This document shows positions 1 through 11,234 of a DNA stretch of 64,000 bases, in pieces. Both the position numbers and the translations under genes were made by a program. This DNA is from Sipunculus nudus. Its lineage: Eukaryota > Annelida > Sipuncula > Golfingiida > Sipunculidae. The notes under the pieces are model-generated. The model did no database searches. It was given only the letters and a program-made list of their open reading frames with translations, and had not been told where the DNA came from. Each line of letters opens with the position of its first letter. Position 1 is the stretch's first letter. The stretch is from contig CM049313.1 of the NCBI GenBank assembly GCA_026874595.1, positions 77,182,659 to 77,246,658 of the forward strand, in the 5' to 3' direction.

Positions 1-412
1 AGGGATATCAATTTCTGTTGCCTGCTGCCGCCCAAACATTTGTAATACTTGCTGAGCATAAGTGTCATCTTGTTGACCTCTGACATCTGGGGTCTGGTGT
101 GTTGCTAGCCTTGGTTCTTGTAGGGGTTCTTCTCATTCTCTAACTGTCTCTGTCCCCGACCGTCCGCCATCTTGTTGGCCAGCCCCTAAGGGCCCATTTT
201 GTTCTTGAGTGCTTTGTAGTTCTCTCACTGCCTTCAATATCAACTTCCGTTGGCCTCTCGGAATCTTGGTTTTGGCTATATCGTCCGGGTATCATGTACT
301 CTAAAGCCTCAATGGACATGAAGCCCTCTTTTCAGCATTTGATCAGTTCCACTATCTTATACTTCACCGCCCATGTTTCAATTGTGAAGTCGCTTTTGTC
401 GCTCTCTCCCAT
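1..412 (-). pseudogene. DIRS-like ORF1 (gag) N-terminal fragment with SAM-like region, cut by window edge
   Basis: Reading leftwards from an ATG at 412 gives MGESDKSDFTIETWAVKYK, then an in-frame stop and a frameshift. The adjacent frame continues with PDDIAKTKIPRGQRKLIL and a Gln/Gly-rich tail that runs to the window edge. The pattern of a helix, a GF.SIEAL turn, then DDIAK and GQRKLIL resembles a SAM-type helical bundle, which occurs at the start of ORF1 in some tyrosine-recombinase retroelements. It lies downstream of the DIRS-type RT relic on the same strand, so it is either a second, tandem copy or an independent insertion. At least two stops and one frameshift make it non-functional. 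The family assignment is an inference from the pattern and neighbours; the coding nature is fairly clear. Confidence 0.45.
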
Positions 413-628
413 GTTTAGAATAAGTCGTGGTCAGTAGCTGTTTTGCTGCCGTACTCGCATATTCATGCCATACAATGACAAATACCCCGCTAACAATGCA
501 TACCCCCGTATGAAAGGTGCCCCTTATGGTAAGTCATGCATTACTGACTGTGGTGGATCCTAGCATACTTTTAAGGCATTAGGCTAGCTCCCAGCTCCCC
601 CAGAGTTACCTGCAGATTTATTAAAAAA
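413..628. other. Spacer between two DIRS-type fragments, nothing recognised
   Basis: No coding similarity or repeat structure is visible. It separates the ORF1 head on the left from the RNase H end on the right, and may hold terminal or leader sequence of one of the two elements. Confidence 0.3.
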
Positions 629-2250
629 TTAAACGATACTTGCCCAGTTGAAGTTTGATGCGAACTGACAATTTAGCCTGGAAGCAAAGAGGTCTATCTG
701 AGTAGTTCCCCACAATTTTGTTAGTTTCTGAAACAGTATAGGGTTCAATTGCCATTCAGCATCATGATTTTCGTCACTTGAGAGTTTGTCAGCCTCTATA
801 TTTTGTACTCCAGGTACATTAGCTGCTGAGAGCCACACTTTCTTTTAACGCACCAATCCCAAATGTATCTTGCTAATGCATAAAGTTTGAGTTTTGTACT
901 TCCTTGCTTGTTAATGCAAGCTACAACCGTTACATTGTCCATAAGAAGCCTAATGTGTTTGTCACTTTTTTCCACAGAGTGATTGTAAGGCTAAGAATGC
1001 TGCCAGGAGTTCTAGATAGTTTATGTGTTGATCTGACTCAACACTATCCCAATGACCACCTGTTTTGGTGTCCCCTAGAACATCTCCCCAGCCGGTGTTA
1101 CTGGCATCTGTTTGTAGTACCAAATGCGGCTAATTTCTTTTCATAGGTTTGTAGGAAGAGTGCACATTCTCAATCCACCACTTCAGGTCCAAATTGTGCA
1201 TTATCAGAAAGTGACATTTTTCTCCTCATAATCTCTTCTAATTGCTTTTACTGCTTCAGATTTATCCACTTCTGTGTATCTGGATTTAAGTTGATCTAGG
1301 GATACTGCTGGGCAACTAGAAATAAGAAGTCCCAAATCTCTGCCACATGCCTTATGGTGGGAAGTGCTGTATGTAACAAGCATTTGCAACTGGTTACTAT
1401 TTTATCAGCTTTTATCTGGTGTTAGAGGTACTGTCATGGATTTTGAATATAGAACAAATCTTAAGAATATTATTTCCTGTGATGGTGAAAGAACTGATTT
1501 CTGCTCATGAACTTGAAACCCTAGTTTTTTAAACAGAGCAACTGTATCTCTTACATTGTCAGCATATTCTTTATAATTATCTCAATTCAGTAAAGAGTCA
1601 TCAATATATGCCATATTGACATGGCCCAGTTTTCTAAGGGATGAGTACCCTGGTTTCAGGAGTTTGGTAAAGAAGCGAAGAGCTGCGGACAGTCCATTTG
1701 GCAGGCAAGTAAACTTATAGTACTTCCCTTTCCAAGCAAAACTAAGAAATTTTTGGAATTCTGAATGTATTGGCACACTGTAATAGGCATATCTTTTAAG
1801 TCAATTGAAGCGAGGTAACAAGTGGAGAAATCAAGTTTATGGCTTGTTCCAATGATTCCATTTTGAAATGATGATATTCAGTCTGGGTGTTAAGTGATTT
1901 AAAATTCAGAGTGACTCTATAATTCCCATTTTTTTTTTCCTTAAGGGAAATATTTGAGAAAACACAACCTCATTCTACCTGGGTTTCTTTGATCACTCCT
2001 TTTCACAATTAACTTTCTTCTTCAGATTTAACAATAGCTTCTTTGGCAGCATTAAATCTCATTGGATTTGGTATGAAGTTTCTGACAGGTGGTTTGTAAG
2101 AGGTAAAATCTAAATCTAATTTTACTCCCTTGACCATATCTAATATATAGTTATCAGTAGTGAGGATTTGCCATTCCTTGTAATAAGAATTTATTCCACC
2201 TCCTATTTTTGTACCGGAATGACTGTTAGGCACTGATTTATCATGTCTTA
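629..2250 (-). pseudogene. DIRS-type reverse transcriptase / RNase H, decayed
   Basis: The N-terminal piece (2233-2009) contains GGGINSYYKEWQILTTDNYI followed by VKGVKLDLDF, the start typical of DIRS-family RTs. The palm piece (1776-1582) contains KFTCLPNGLSAALRFFTKLL and then the catalytic box AYIDDSLL, in which both aspartates are kept. Around 1140-850 a frameshifted RNase H region reads through WGDV-like and LLMDN-like motifs. The C-terminal piece (838-629) has WLSAANVPGVQNIEADKLSS and IDLFASRLNCQF, the conserved DIRS RNase H tail. Stops and frame changes at several points show it is dead. The enzyme would normally copy element RNA to DNA; integration would need a tyrosine recombinase, which is absent here. 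Confidence 0.8.
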
Positions 2251-2494
2251 AAAAAGAAATGTCACTTGCCTGATTTTGGTTTGGTCTATTCTGTACATTT
2301 ATCTCCAGTATGGTTTGTCCTTGTGGTATGGTTGCTGGTCTGGTTTACGGTAGAACAGTCCCTTATGGCCTAAAAAAAGGCTTGTTCACTGACGCTTTGC
2401 CTTTTGGACTAGAAGTTGCATGTAGTTTGCTTTACTGGTGGCTGTACTGGTGTTGGTTTTTTCCGACAATTCACTGTGCCAGGGCATTTCAGGC

Positions 2495-3541
2495 TTAGAT
2501 TTTTTGTACAGATTGCTGAGGATTTCCTCCGAACAACATATCTGTGACTGGGCCATCAGGTTTGCTTAACTCTTTGCACAGCCAATGAAGATCCCCCTGT
2601 ATAAGCTCTCTTCTTCTTAGATTCAGCTCATGGTTGGCATGGCCAATGATACCTGTGCCACCCATCATTTGTCTGATAAGAGAGTCAAGATTGATGTCTG
2701 AAACAGACGTGTGCCCCAATTATATATCTGTAACAGTGCGCCTGCTACTTTTATGGATGGGGTTACACCTTTAAGGATGGCAGCCTGGAATTTTAGATTT
2801 TATTGTCTCTCACGTGTCATTACGCAGTTTAATCCATATTTCTTTGTTAATCCTTCTTCCTTTCGGGCTGGATAGATTGGATGGCGTAAGTACAGTTTCT
2901 CCTGGACCATTTAACTATTACTGGACATGAACATCAGATTTATCAGCTCTGCCAATTTAGGATTTACCTCGGGGCCTTAGCTCTCTTTTCTCTCAAAGGA
3001 GGCAGCTATTTGATCAAGAAAATCAGACTCACCAGCATGTGGTTGAGAGCAAGGAGGCGTGTCCATCAACTGATCCAACTCTGCTTCTTGATCGTAAGCT
3101 TGGGTTCCTCCTCATCTGTGTTGCATTCCGTATTACTACCCATGGTTGTTGCGTGTCCACCATCTTGGTCCTGGACCTGACTTTTTTCCAGTGCAGTTGA
3201 TGGAACTGAAGCTGCCCTATGTTGATGTTCCTTTAACATCTTGATTTCTTGTTGCATGCTACTGATGGTGTTGGCAGTACCATGTGATATGTTTGTGAGC
3301 TCTCCTTAAAATCTTTTAAAGGGGGAAGTACCGTGGCAAGTGTGCTATTTTCGGGCTCCCCATAAACAGGGCTGGCAACACGGTAACTTGACTCCGGTTC
3401 ACCACTGATACATGGTTGGTCTGCCTTTGCCTCCCGGGGATTATAATCATCATTTTTTCTGATTTTTGAGTCACTGCTCCGAGAGCTAGTAGACATTGCC
3501 CATTTCTTTTTCCTGTCCAAGATGCTGCTGCACAAAGCCAA
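2495..3541 (-). pseudogene. DIRS-type gag-like ORF1, decayed
   Basis: Three broken reading frames lie upstream of the DIRS RT on the same strand. The first (3541-3233) starts with MALCSSILDRKKKW and is Ser/Lys/Asp-rich. The second (3257-3066) begins in a Gln/Glu/Lys-rich, coil-like stretch. The third (2719-2495) reads MGHTSVSDINLDSLIRQMMG and then an Arg/Leu-rich helix ending in PDGPVTDMLFGG. Position and composition fit the nucleocapsid-like ORF1 of DIRS elements; there is no zinc knuckle. It is assigned mainly by context, and is interrupted by stops between about 3066 and 2720. Confidence 0.5.
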
Positions 3542-3545
3542 TGTT

Positions 3546-4985
3546 ATGAAAGATCCCGGGGACCGGTGATCACCGTGAAATCAGGATGATTCACAATCTT
3601 TACTAAATACTGCTATCTGGGCTAACAAAACACTAATTCCTACTAGAACTCTAACCTGTATACAACTGCAATTGAAAGGAGCAAAATGACATCTGTACGG
3701 TTGGTAATCTAGCAATGATTTGAATTAAAAATTCCCACAGTGATACATGCTTGCAAGCCTCACAGGAACCGGAAGTGCATTGCTCAATGGGAACAATGGA
3801 CGTGCAATATCACGTGATCTATCGCAAGATGAGAGGTGAGACAGAACTTATGTCAATCTTACATTATAATAAAGTTCCTTTCTAAGAAGATGGGGAGTAC
3901 AGAAAAATGCCACACACATTATATACAATATATGTGTTATGTTCTTAATACATTACTGGACAAAGAAATTTAGACATTAACAAATCTTTTCTTGCATAGC
4001 ATATAATTCGATTTTACATTCAAAATATATTAAAGATATAAACATTACACTCCTAAGTACAATACAATTAACAAAATATGCAACATTTCCAATTATTGCA
4101 TCATGCACGGATTAAAGTATTACACTCAAAACCAACTAAAATGAAGATAACCACTACCTGGTGTATCTTAAAGACATCCTGTATTGACACCTGACCCTAA
4201 ATTAGTGTACATATATAGTAACTGACCTTCATTATAGTGACAGATAACTGGTGGTGCTATATTGGGGAGGTGGAGGGATAAAACACAAAACAATTCAGGT
4301 AGTTTGTTGTAGCAGTGAACAAATGGTGATGTGATATGAAGTGATTCTTATTTATATTTGGCAATGGTCACATGAGAGTACCGTCCAACGTGAATGTGTG
4401 ACTTCCATCTGTCCTATTATCATCCATAATCTAAATGGCTACCATGCTGACTAGGCAGCTGAACAAATTAGAGAAATAGACCTGATGAAACTTATTTCAA
4501 CTATTTACTTTGTCCTGAAATAATTACATGTTGTATTCTAATTGAATATACCTAAACAAGAATGAATTCAATCATCCCAGTACCAAGCAACCACCATGGC
4601 CTATCTCTATGACGGAGTTCCCAGTGACTGTTTTGGCCAACTAAAAGTACATAATAAGTAAGTAATTAACTTAATAGTTGGATTTATATATTTAAAACTA
4701 TTACTACTACTATAATAATCATAATTAAATGATAACAATGATAAGGTGCCAAAGGACCAAGTTACCGCTATGGTCTACACCTATGACGACAGGCTCAGCT
4801 TCCACTGATAAACATATGATAAGGTTTCAGAAGTTCTTTTTGACTTAAAGCTAAAACAGCTGGCTTGCACCATTTCCTGATGAAGGATACAATCTGGCCT
4901 TATTTTTTTTTAAACTGTGTCCCATCTATCAGTATTCATCATCAGGTAAAATTGTCTCTCAGCTGTTTCATTTTGCACAATTATT
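3546..4985. other. AT-rich non-coding stretch
   Basis: No gene was recognised. Two short segments at about 4578-4620 and 4754-4790 resemble each other (CCAAG, TGG.CTA and CTATGACG in the same order), a possible local duplication. Strings of TATA and ATAAT are common. Confidence 0.4.
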
Positions 4986-4989
4986 TCTG

Positions 4990-6340
4990 AAGTATGATCG
5001 GATATTGGATTTTCCATCAGTTCTGCATTGGCGTCAAGAGCTTGCTGATCAATGTCTCTTTATACCTCTGCCTCTTCTTCTTAATCTTGCAACTATGTTA
5101 TCAACACCAGGCGCAACATTTTCCTAAGCATATTCAGTCCAAACTCTGCATGGTTTTGGATTGCTTCATGCGCAAGTTCTAGGTTATCTGTATATCTTTG
5201 GTTCATTTTCAGCTGTCAAGTCCTGTGTATGAAAGTAACGCGACACAAAATCAGGAAAACCACCCAACAGGTCAACATCTTCGTCCCACCTGACCCACCA
5301 TGGCAGATATAGCATAAGTTTGTATCAATAGAAGTCACTTTGATCTTTTTCAATACTAAACTTGTGAAATTTAATGAAATTTTACAACTTACTGCCACTG
5401 TTGTTCTATTTGATCTATTGTTGTAGTTCTGTTTGAACTTCTTCTTGAACATTGTCAGTATCTAATACAAAAAGTACACAGTCATTTTCATCTTCATTCA
5501 AGTTTCATATCGAACTCTATAATTGGTTGCAAAGTCTACTAGACAGATTTTTTATGCAATTATGTTTTTATGAGTATCATTCAATCACATTACTCATCCT
5601 CTTGTTCTCCTGAATCATCCAGTCCCTTCCATGGGTTGAGAACAGCTGCTCGAACATCTTTGGCATCCGTTTTAACAAACAAGACTTCTCTGCTGAATTG
5701 TTTCAGGGGCATGGAAAATAGTTCTTGTGAAAAAGCTTCTTATATACCGACCTCAAGATGATAAAGGAAAACTGAACCTACACATGAAAGCATGGATTCA
5801 TTCTATTGGTCCTTGTACTCTTTAATACTTGTTTTAGCATGTAACCAATTTTTGGTCATAAAGGCATCAATGTTCATAACACAAACATATGCATTTATGA
5901 TATACTGTATGTCTATATTTGCCTGCCATGCATTTTGTATCACAAGGTTGTATGGATTGATAAGAGTTTCTGCTGGTGACCTCTTTAACACTATTATTTT
6001 GCATCTTTGTGATTCCACTAAATGTTGAACGTACTCTTGCAGCGAAACAGAGGATTTGTCTAGAATTTGTTTCAGTGATGCATTGAAGTATCCTCATCAG
6101 ACATTACATGGTTTACTCTTTGTAGTACATGGTATGCACAGTCTTTCTTCAATTATGCCTTTTCATCATCTGGTCCTTTTGCAATGATTGTTACAGGGCC
6201 AGGTCCAAAGTGATGGCCCAGAAAAGCTGAATCAACATGGTCCCTTCTTGTTGCAAAAACTTGGGAGTGTGAGTTTGCAATTCCTTGACAAGCCTTTGCA
6301 GAGTCTTGTCTTCATTGCAGAATGATCCGAGTTCACTCAT
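4990..6340 (-). pseudogene. Helitron-type Rep/helicase protein remnant (central part)
   Basis: The minus strand encodes pieces of the large protein found in animal Helitrons and PIF1-like helicase families. At about 6045-5805 the frame reads SQRCKIIVLKRSPAETLINP, then YNLVIQNAWQANIDIQYI and INAYVCVMNIDAFMTKN. This matches the conserved pattern of an LKR box, INPYN, W-AN-DIQ, an aromatic YAC and a terminal lysine. Around 5745-5640 another frame gives MPLKQFSREVLFVKTDAKDV, the next conserved block of the same proteins. At 6330-6290 DEDKTLQ-like residues and LQTH precede it. Many stops and frameshifts show it is a relic. Weak coding-like sequence continues to about 4800, but the helicase Walker motifs were not found. 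In an intact element this protein would drive rolling-circle transposition. Confidence 0.6.
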
Positions 6341-6496
6341 AGATTCTCACAAAGCGAGAATACACACAGACTTGAAGAACACGTGTAGTTCATTACAGTT
6401 TAAAATGGAGAGAGAATTGGAAGCGAGGCTGGGTGGAAGTTACGCATAAAACATAGCACACTTTTACAAAACCCAGATTGGTGTATGGCACAAGTA

Positions 6497-6535
6497 TATA
6501 GCATGTCAGATATGATGCTCATCTACATTCATCAC
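6497..6535. repeat. Direct repeat, left copy
   Basis: This 39-bp sequence starting TATAGCATGTCAGATATGAT is repeated at 8071-8110 in the same orientation with one inserted A. The two copies bracket 1.54 kb that interrupts the Helitron-type protein remnant. In the right copy the sequence is in frame with that protein. Confidence 0.85.
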
Positions 6536-6539
6536 GTGA

Positions 6540-8070
6540 TATAGCGGATAAAGCGGAAAAGAACTACCGAAATCCCGCCTCGCGTAGAAAAAAGCGGCCT
6601 TTTGACACCGGAGGCATGTAAAAGCCGTATGTAAAGCTTGCGCGGGAGAATAGTTCCGATTATAACACAGTAATATGCAGCGACGATCATCTACACAATA
6701 GCAAAATTATAATTAGAAAGCCAACTCGAACCCGAAATTTCGAGTTAAAATAAAGTTTGCACATTAAAATAATGGGAATTGAGAATGTACATTCGAACTC
6801 AAGTGGCGTATAATTGTACGAACGACCTATCTACATAACCACTGATAACCGACCGTGCCATTTTGTTTTACACGAGTCGCGGGTCAGCAGCGGTCCGATG
6901 GGGGATTTAATCCCTGCCAAGTTAAAATATCGACAGACGACAGGGAATTTTCCGGTCTAATCACGGAAGAATGTCCGATAACAAGGAACTTGAGCTAAGA
7001 TAAGCGTGAAAATTTTGAGGAAGCTCACAACTCGGCGTCATTTATCTGCCGACAGGTTATTATATTTCGTGCGGCGCAAACGTACTGATCGCAACAGAAA
7101 TCAGCGAGAATGGAGATTCTTGTGCAATGGATAAATAGTTGGTGGTCTAATTCTAAAAGTGGAAATGACAACTACGTCTTAATTAGAATACATACTGAAG
7201 AACCACGGTTCGGCTTAGCACCGACATTGAACACACAAGAAGTCCGAACCACTGCGCGTGAAAATAATGCATACATACTAGTAACACTGCCGAAAAAGCG
7301 CTGGCAGAAACACACCAAGCAATATTTTTTAATGATAAAATATGAATGTCATGGCCGGATCGAGTAAACAAAAGCATGAGGAAACCTAATAAATATACAC
7401 AACGTGGATCAACCAATTTCACGTATGGGTGACGCGCTAATGAACATGACCGTAATGGGTTCCCACAAAAAATTCCGCCGATCGGTCAAACAAAACATTT
7501 CATTGTATTAATTTGGGGTAAGGTAAGGCGCTCGTTGATTAATTTATTAAACCACTTATCGCTGGCGCCGATGGCGAAATACATTATCTGTTCATTTGAA
7601 CAGAAGGTTCAATTACCCACCGGTACTGATCGAGGGAGCAACATACAGAACCCATCTGCCATGCAAGACAAATTTAACAAAATATTATGTTAGTAATATA
7701 TCATCTGACAGTTGGGGATAAATCTTACCTCCAATACATTCTGATCTTTGGTCTATGACTGCCGAGGACGACAAAATGTGCATGAAGGCCCTTATTAAAA
7801 AAGAAAGTAAAAATTCTTGCGACGTGCTGTTCAGTGGCATGACGCAAGAGAAAAGACTGGATATCCCAAGTGGTACCCCAACTACGAATTATGCGCATGC
7901 GCAGTGGAGAACTAACAGTGTGTGATAAATTGATAACCAATAAGATTCCGTTATCTCTCAACCTTCTGTATATGATAGATCACTAAATATACAAGTTATA
8001 CATGAGAAACCTTGAATGCATCTGTGGTGCTTAATAAATGCTTTAATGTTCCTTCGACCCTGAAAGGTCA
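6540..8070. other. 1.5-kb segment interrupting the Helitron relic
   Basis: The segment lies between two 40-bp direct repeats. It is less AT-rich than its surroundings between 6540 and 7100, with several CpG steps. An 85-codon open frame on the plus strand at 7110-7367 and its counterparts on the other strand resemble no protein known to me. No transposase, terminal inverted repeat or polyadenylated tail is evident. It may be an inserted element with an unusually long flanking duplication, or the product of recombination between duplicated gene pieces. Confidence 0.4.
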
Positions 8071-8110
8071 TATAGCATGTCAGATATGATGCTCAATCTA
8101 CATTCATCAC
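8071..8110. repeat. Direct repeat, right copy
   Basis: This is the second copy of the 40-bp repeat at 6497-6535. Its minus strand continues the Helitron-type reading frame seen at 8220-8110, so this copy is the one still attached to the upstream part of the protein. Confidence 0.85.
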
Positions 8111-8260
8111 CAGATATTGCACAGGTAATGTATTTGTCAACAAATGATGCAACTGCTTCATCTGTGTCAGTCGTGTCTTTCACCCATAAGAGTGTATTAG
8201 AAGAACCATGAGCCTCGAATTCTAATGGTTGTTAATGTATTCAACTATTTTACTTAAACA
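8095..8260 (-). pseudogene. Helitron-type Rep/helicase remnant, upstream piece
   Basis: The minus strand reads SSNTLLWVKDTTDTDEAVAS followed by FVDKYITCAIS. This corresponds to the conserved block of animal Helitron proteins in which a G-S-H-I-H-type motif and LLW-KDAP are followed by an FIDKY-TC motif. The histidine dyad expected just upstream has decayed. The rest of the protein resumes on the other side of the 6540-8070 interruption, in the same strand and order, so the two pieces are the same relic. Confidence 0.6.
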
Positions 8261-8261
8261 T

Positions 8262-8985
8262 TGCACTTTTGATTTGAGATAATCTTAAAGCAAGAGTTAT
8301 AATCTGTACCGACACTGTCATGCAGCAGTAACTGGGTTCCTTCTCAGCCATTGTGATCACTCAGTGAAAGATAATTGCTTCACATCATCATCAGTCAATA
8401 TCGTCTGTTAAATATCAGTTCTTCATCAAGAACACTCAAAGACAAGATGATGCCCACAATAACAGTTATAACATTTATTCCAAGATGGTGGATGGAAAAG
8501 TTATAGCTACCCAGATGAAAACACACTTGAGTACGGGAATATAACCTCCCATCATAATGCCATATTCTGATGTACGACCACTGATATAATGGAATACACA
8601 AGATAGCTCCTATCCTGTTATGACATAATAGGAAAAACACCACATGATATTTTCACAAAGTCCTTATACCAGATTATACCGAGGAACATGTTGTTCAGAT
8701 GAGCATACGAGAAGTCCAATGGAAATTGTTAATAAAGAATTCTGACTTATAGACAATGCTTGGTCATTAAAAAAAGAAATGGAGCACTCCTCGCTTGTAA
8801 CACTGTTCAGCTCTTTAAGTTACAGTCACCAATCAACTGCTTTAAGTGAATGTATTTTTCTTACTACTTAATTTATGTATGTATTCTACCAATTTAATAT
8901 GCCTGTAGGATGATGTGCACATATTTACTGCCTTAACCTGGAGATATCACTGCTCTGTTCTTGCATCGCTGTTGAAATTTCACCA
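8262..8985. other. Non-coding stretch, nothing recognised
   Basis: There is an 82-codon open frame on the minus strand (8395-8643), but it shows no recognisable motif. The stretch could include the 3' untranslated region and LTR of gypsy element B, whose integrase tail starts just to the right, but no matching LTR copy was found. Confidence 0.3.
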
Positions 8986-8989
8986 TCAG

Positions 8990-9417
8990 TTAGGGGGGCG
9001 CAAACTGAAGTTTCTTTCCCACAGAGAGTACAGCTTGACCCACTGATGTAGAATCATTATCAGCAGATTGCACTGGAGAAAGGATAGATGTTGCTACCTG
9101 GGAAGGTGGATCCCCAGAATCACATTCAGAAACATCTGTTCTGACACAGACACAGTATTGCTGACATAGATTATCACTATGTTGTTTCCATGAACGACCA
9201 TTGTTGAAATGAATTCTATACGACACTGAACCAGTCGTCTCCTCCATGACACCCTGAACCATATGTGACCATAAGCACCAACATTCTGTGTGAACACTAA
9301 ATCACCTAGGTAAACTCACTAGCTTTTGCAGGTTTGTCATACTATGACTTAATCTCTGCTTGGCTTCTGTTCACAAATATGTGGTACCACTGAATGTAGC
9401 CTTGATCTTGTTCCCCG
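8990..9417 (-). pseudogene. Ty3/gypsy element B: integrase C-terminal tail
   Basis: In two overlapping frames, the minus strand gives GDLVFTQNVG-like residues (about 9310) and then GVMEETTGSVSYRIHFNNGR with SWKQHSDNL. This is the C-terminal end of a gypsy integrase: the LGDLV-V-N strand, then a V-E-TGPVSY (GPY/F-type) motif and a basic RRH-DQL-like end. The piece stops exactly at the LTR end of element A at 9418. In the same strand, protease, RT and gag of a related element resume beyond A at 19.7 kb, so this is read as the far end of the same element B. Frameshifts make it non-functional. Confidence 0.7.
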
Positions 9418-10035
9418 TGTTTTGATACTTCATGGCATATATCACTCATAACACATATTTATCTCAGTCACCAGTAATACAGAAATACGACAAGATGATC
9501 TGGCGTCACACAACTGTAATGTAGGTCGGAAAGTACAGAGTAAAAGTCAGAGGGCTTGGGCGTAGTTACGGACTGACTATTAAAAACTGTATAATGATGA
9601 TGGATTCATTGAGACATTTAGACATATTATGGGTCAGCCTTTTTACATTAAGCATGTGGCTGAGGGAGATAGGCAGGGCAATAAAGGCTCTAGCTCTGTT
9701 TGCATTCGCATTCACTCAGTGATACAACACTCCCGTCTTGTGGGAAAATATCCAAACGTAAACTTGATGTCAATCAGTAGTTGTAGAATAAATGGTGCCA
9801 TCCCACCCGGCCTCCCCCTATTAATTGTTATTCATAACGGCGGTACCACGACCGCGGATGAAAAGTAGTACCAGAGCGTTATTGGCCCAGACGGCTGACG
9901 GTAGCAACAGGATATATCAATGTAACCGGAATACTTCAAGCGGTTAATTTGAACTATTATACGCTTGAGTAATTGGACCACCAGTTGACCCATAAATAAA
10001 TTATTGACCTCTGTTCAATAATTGTAATTGTTACA
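9418..10035 (-). repeat. Element A 3' LTR (618 bp)
   Basis: The sequence begins TGTTTTGATA on the plus strand and ends TTGTTACA, so read on the element strand it starts TGTAACAATT and finishes TATCAAAACA, with TG and CA ends. A match of about 190 bp occurs at 19503-19695 in the same orientation, next to the primer-binding site. The right boundary is set by the pyrimidine run (polypurine tract of the element strand) that starts at 10036. The outer flanking 5 bp are CCCCG; the partner duplication is lost with the far end of the 5' LTR. Confidence 0.85.
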
Positions 10036-10049
10036 TCCCCTTTCCTTCA
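10036..10049 (-). promoter_or_regulatory. Element A polypurine tract
   Basis: The plus strand reads TCCCCTTTCCTTC directly next to the inner end of the 3' LTR; the element strand is therefore GAAGGAAAGGGGA. This is the expected position and composition of the plus-strand DNA primer of an LTR retrotransposon. Confidence 0.75.
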
Positions 10050-10390
10050 GAAGTTGAACATATTAGTTTTCTGTCTATAAAACTTGATATTTAAAGTATT
10101 CCGGGTGACTGTGGTTCCATATACTGGAAACAAATCCATTTAAATGTTGGTTAACTCGTTAAGAGGTTTTACAATTTCTTTCATGGTTCACTGTTTTACA
10201 ATTTCTTTCATGGTTCACTGCTGGTCTCTTTCATAGTTCTTTGTGCTGAACTTGGGCTTGTAATATATGTGTGTACACAGTTATTTCATGTAGTTATAAC
10301 ATATTACATAAGTATGATGGTGAACTTTGTCAATGAATCCGTACAATGTTGAATTGATCATGTTTTTTGTATTAAATGACCAAATTATCA
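10050..10390 (-). other. Element A 3' untranslated region with 27-bp duplication
   Basis: Non-coding sequence between the end of pol and the polypurine tract. Two head-to-tail copies of a 27-bp unit (TTTTACAATTTCTTTCATGG followed by TTCACTG) lie at about 10167-10220. Confidence 0.6.
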
Positions 10391-11234
10391 GTGTTTACTA
10401 TGTGTTCCTTTTACTTTTATATCTCTTGCGTGCATGTGATTGACTATCAAGTAACTTGGTAGTTTCTTGCTTCTTCTTGGTCTGATGATCTTTTCTGATG
10501 CAGTAGCAGTATTTTTGCTTGTGCTGGGTTTAATAGTGTTTTCATTTGTAGACAATTTTCCTGGGGTCTGTTCAGTGTTGGTTTGGCATTCTTGATTTGT
10601 TTGTGTGTCACCCTATTGAGCTGTACCATCTTCACTCTGCTGTGTTCTCTCTATGGTAGCTCTCAGATGTTGTGTTCCTTTCTCTGTTTGTACTTGGTAT
10701 GATCTTTCATTTAGTCTTTCTATCACAGTTCCCCTTTTTCACTCGTCATTGTGTTTAAATGGTTTCAGTCATACACTTTGGCCTGTTTTCAGATCGGGAA
10801 GATCTTTAGCTGTTCGATTATAGTAGTAAGCCTGCTTTTGCTTTGACTTGTGTAGCTTCTCTTTTGTTTGGTTGTCTATTTTAGGTTGCAGGAGTTCTTT
10901 TGTGGTAGGCAGTAAAGTTTTGGTTTGTCTGCTGAATAGACGTTGTGCAGGACTAGTGTGTGTGTTTTGTGATGGTGTATTTCTGTGGTCCAATAATGCC
11001 ATGAATTTGTCTTTGAGAGCAGCTTTCTCTTTCTTTAGTAGTTTCTTTGCTGTTTTAACAGCAGACTTGGCCATTCCATTGGCCTGTTGATGTCCTGGAC
11101 TGCTAGGTATGGTTTCAAATTCCCATTTGTGTGAGAACTTTGCGAATTCATCGCATGAGAACTGCGGCCCATTGTCACTGATTACCTGGTCTGGGCATCC
11201 ATGTCTTGCAAAATGTTACTTCAATTTTTTGCTC
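10391..11234 (-). pseudogene. Element A integrase, catalytic half and C-terminus
   Basis: The minus strand contains the second catalytic block, CPDQVISDNGPQFSCDEFAK, then the block around SPGHQQANGMAKSAVKTAKK. The glutamate expected in the QANGMAESAVK context is a lysine, so the D,D-35-E triad is broken. The helix-rich continuation (FMALLDHRNTPSQ, SPAQRLFSRQTKTLLPTT, YYNRTAKDLPDLKTGQSV) is the standard end of the core domain in this gypsy group. A basic C-terminal tail follows to about 10400. The first half of the domain is at 16278-16490, across the inserted block. Confidence 0.85.

Larger units (their letters stand above)
629..3545 (-). mobile_element. DIRS-type retrotransposon remnant (gag, RT, RNase H)
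   Basis: Read right to left, this block holds a gag-like region (3541-2495), a reverse transcriptase (about 2233-1500) and an RNase H (about 1200-629), the order of DIRS elements. No tyrosine recombinase or methyltransferase domain is visible, and no inverted or split direct terminal repeats could be placed, so this is an internal fragment. All reading frames are broken. The assignment rests on the characteristic DIRS forms of the RT and RNase H motifs, described under the individual pieces. Confidence 0.75.

Noticed and set aside
7110-7367. 85-codon plus-strand frame as a gene
   Set aside because: No recognisable motif, no splice or promoter context, and comparable open frames exist on the other strand.
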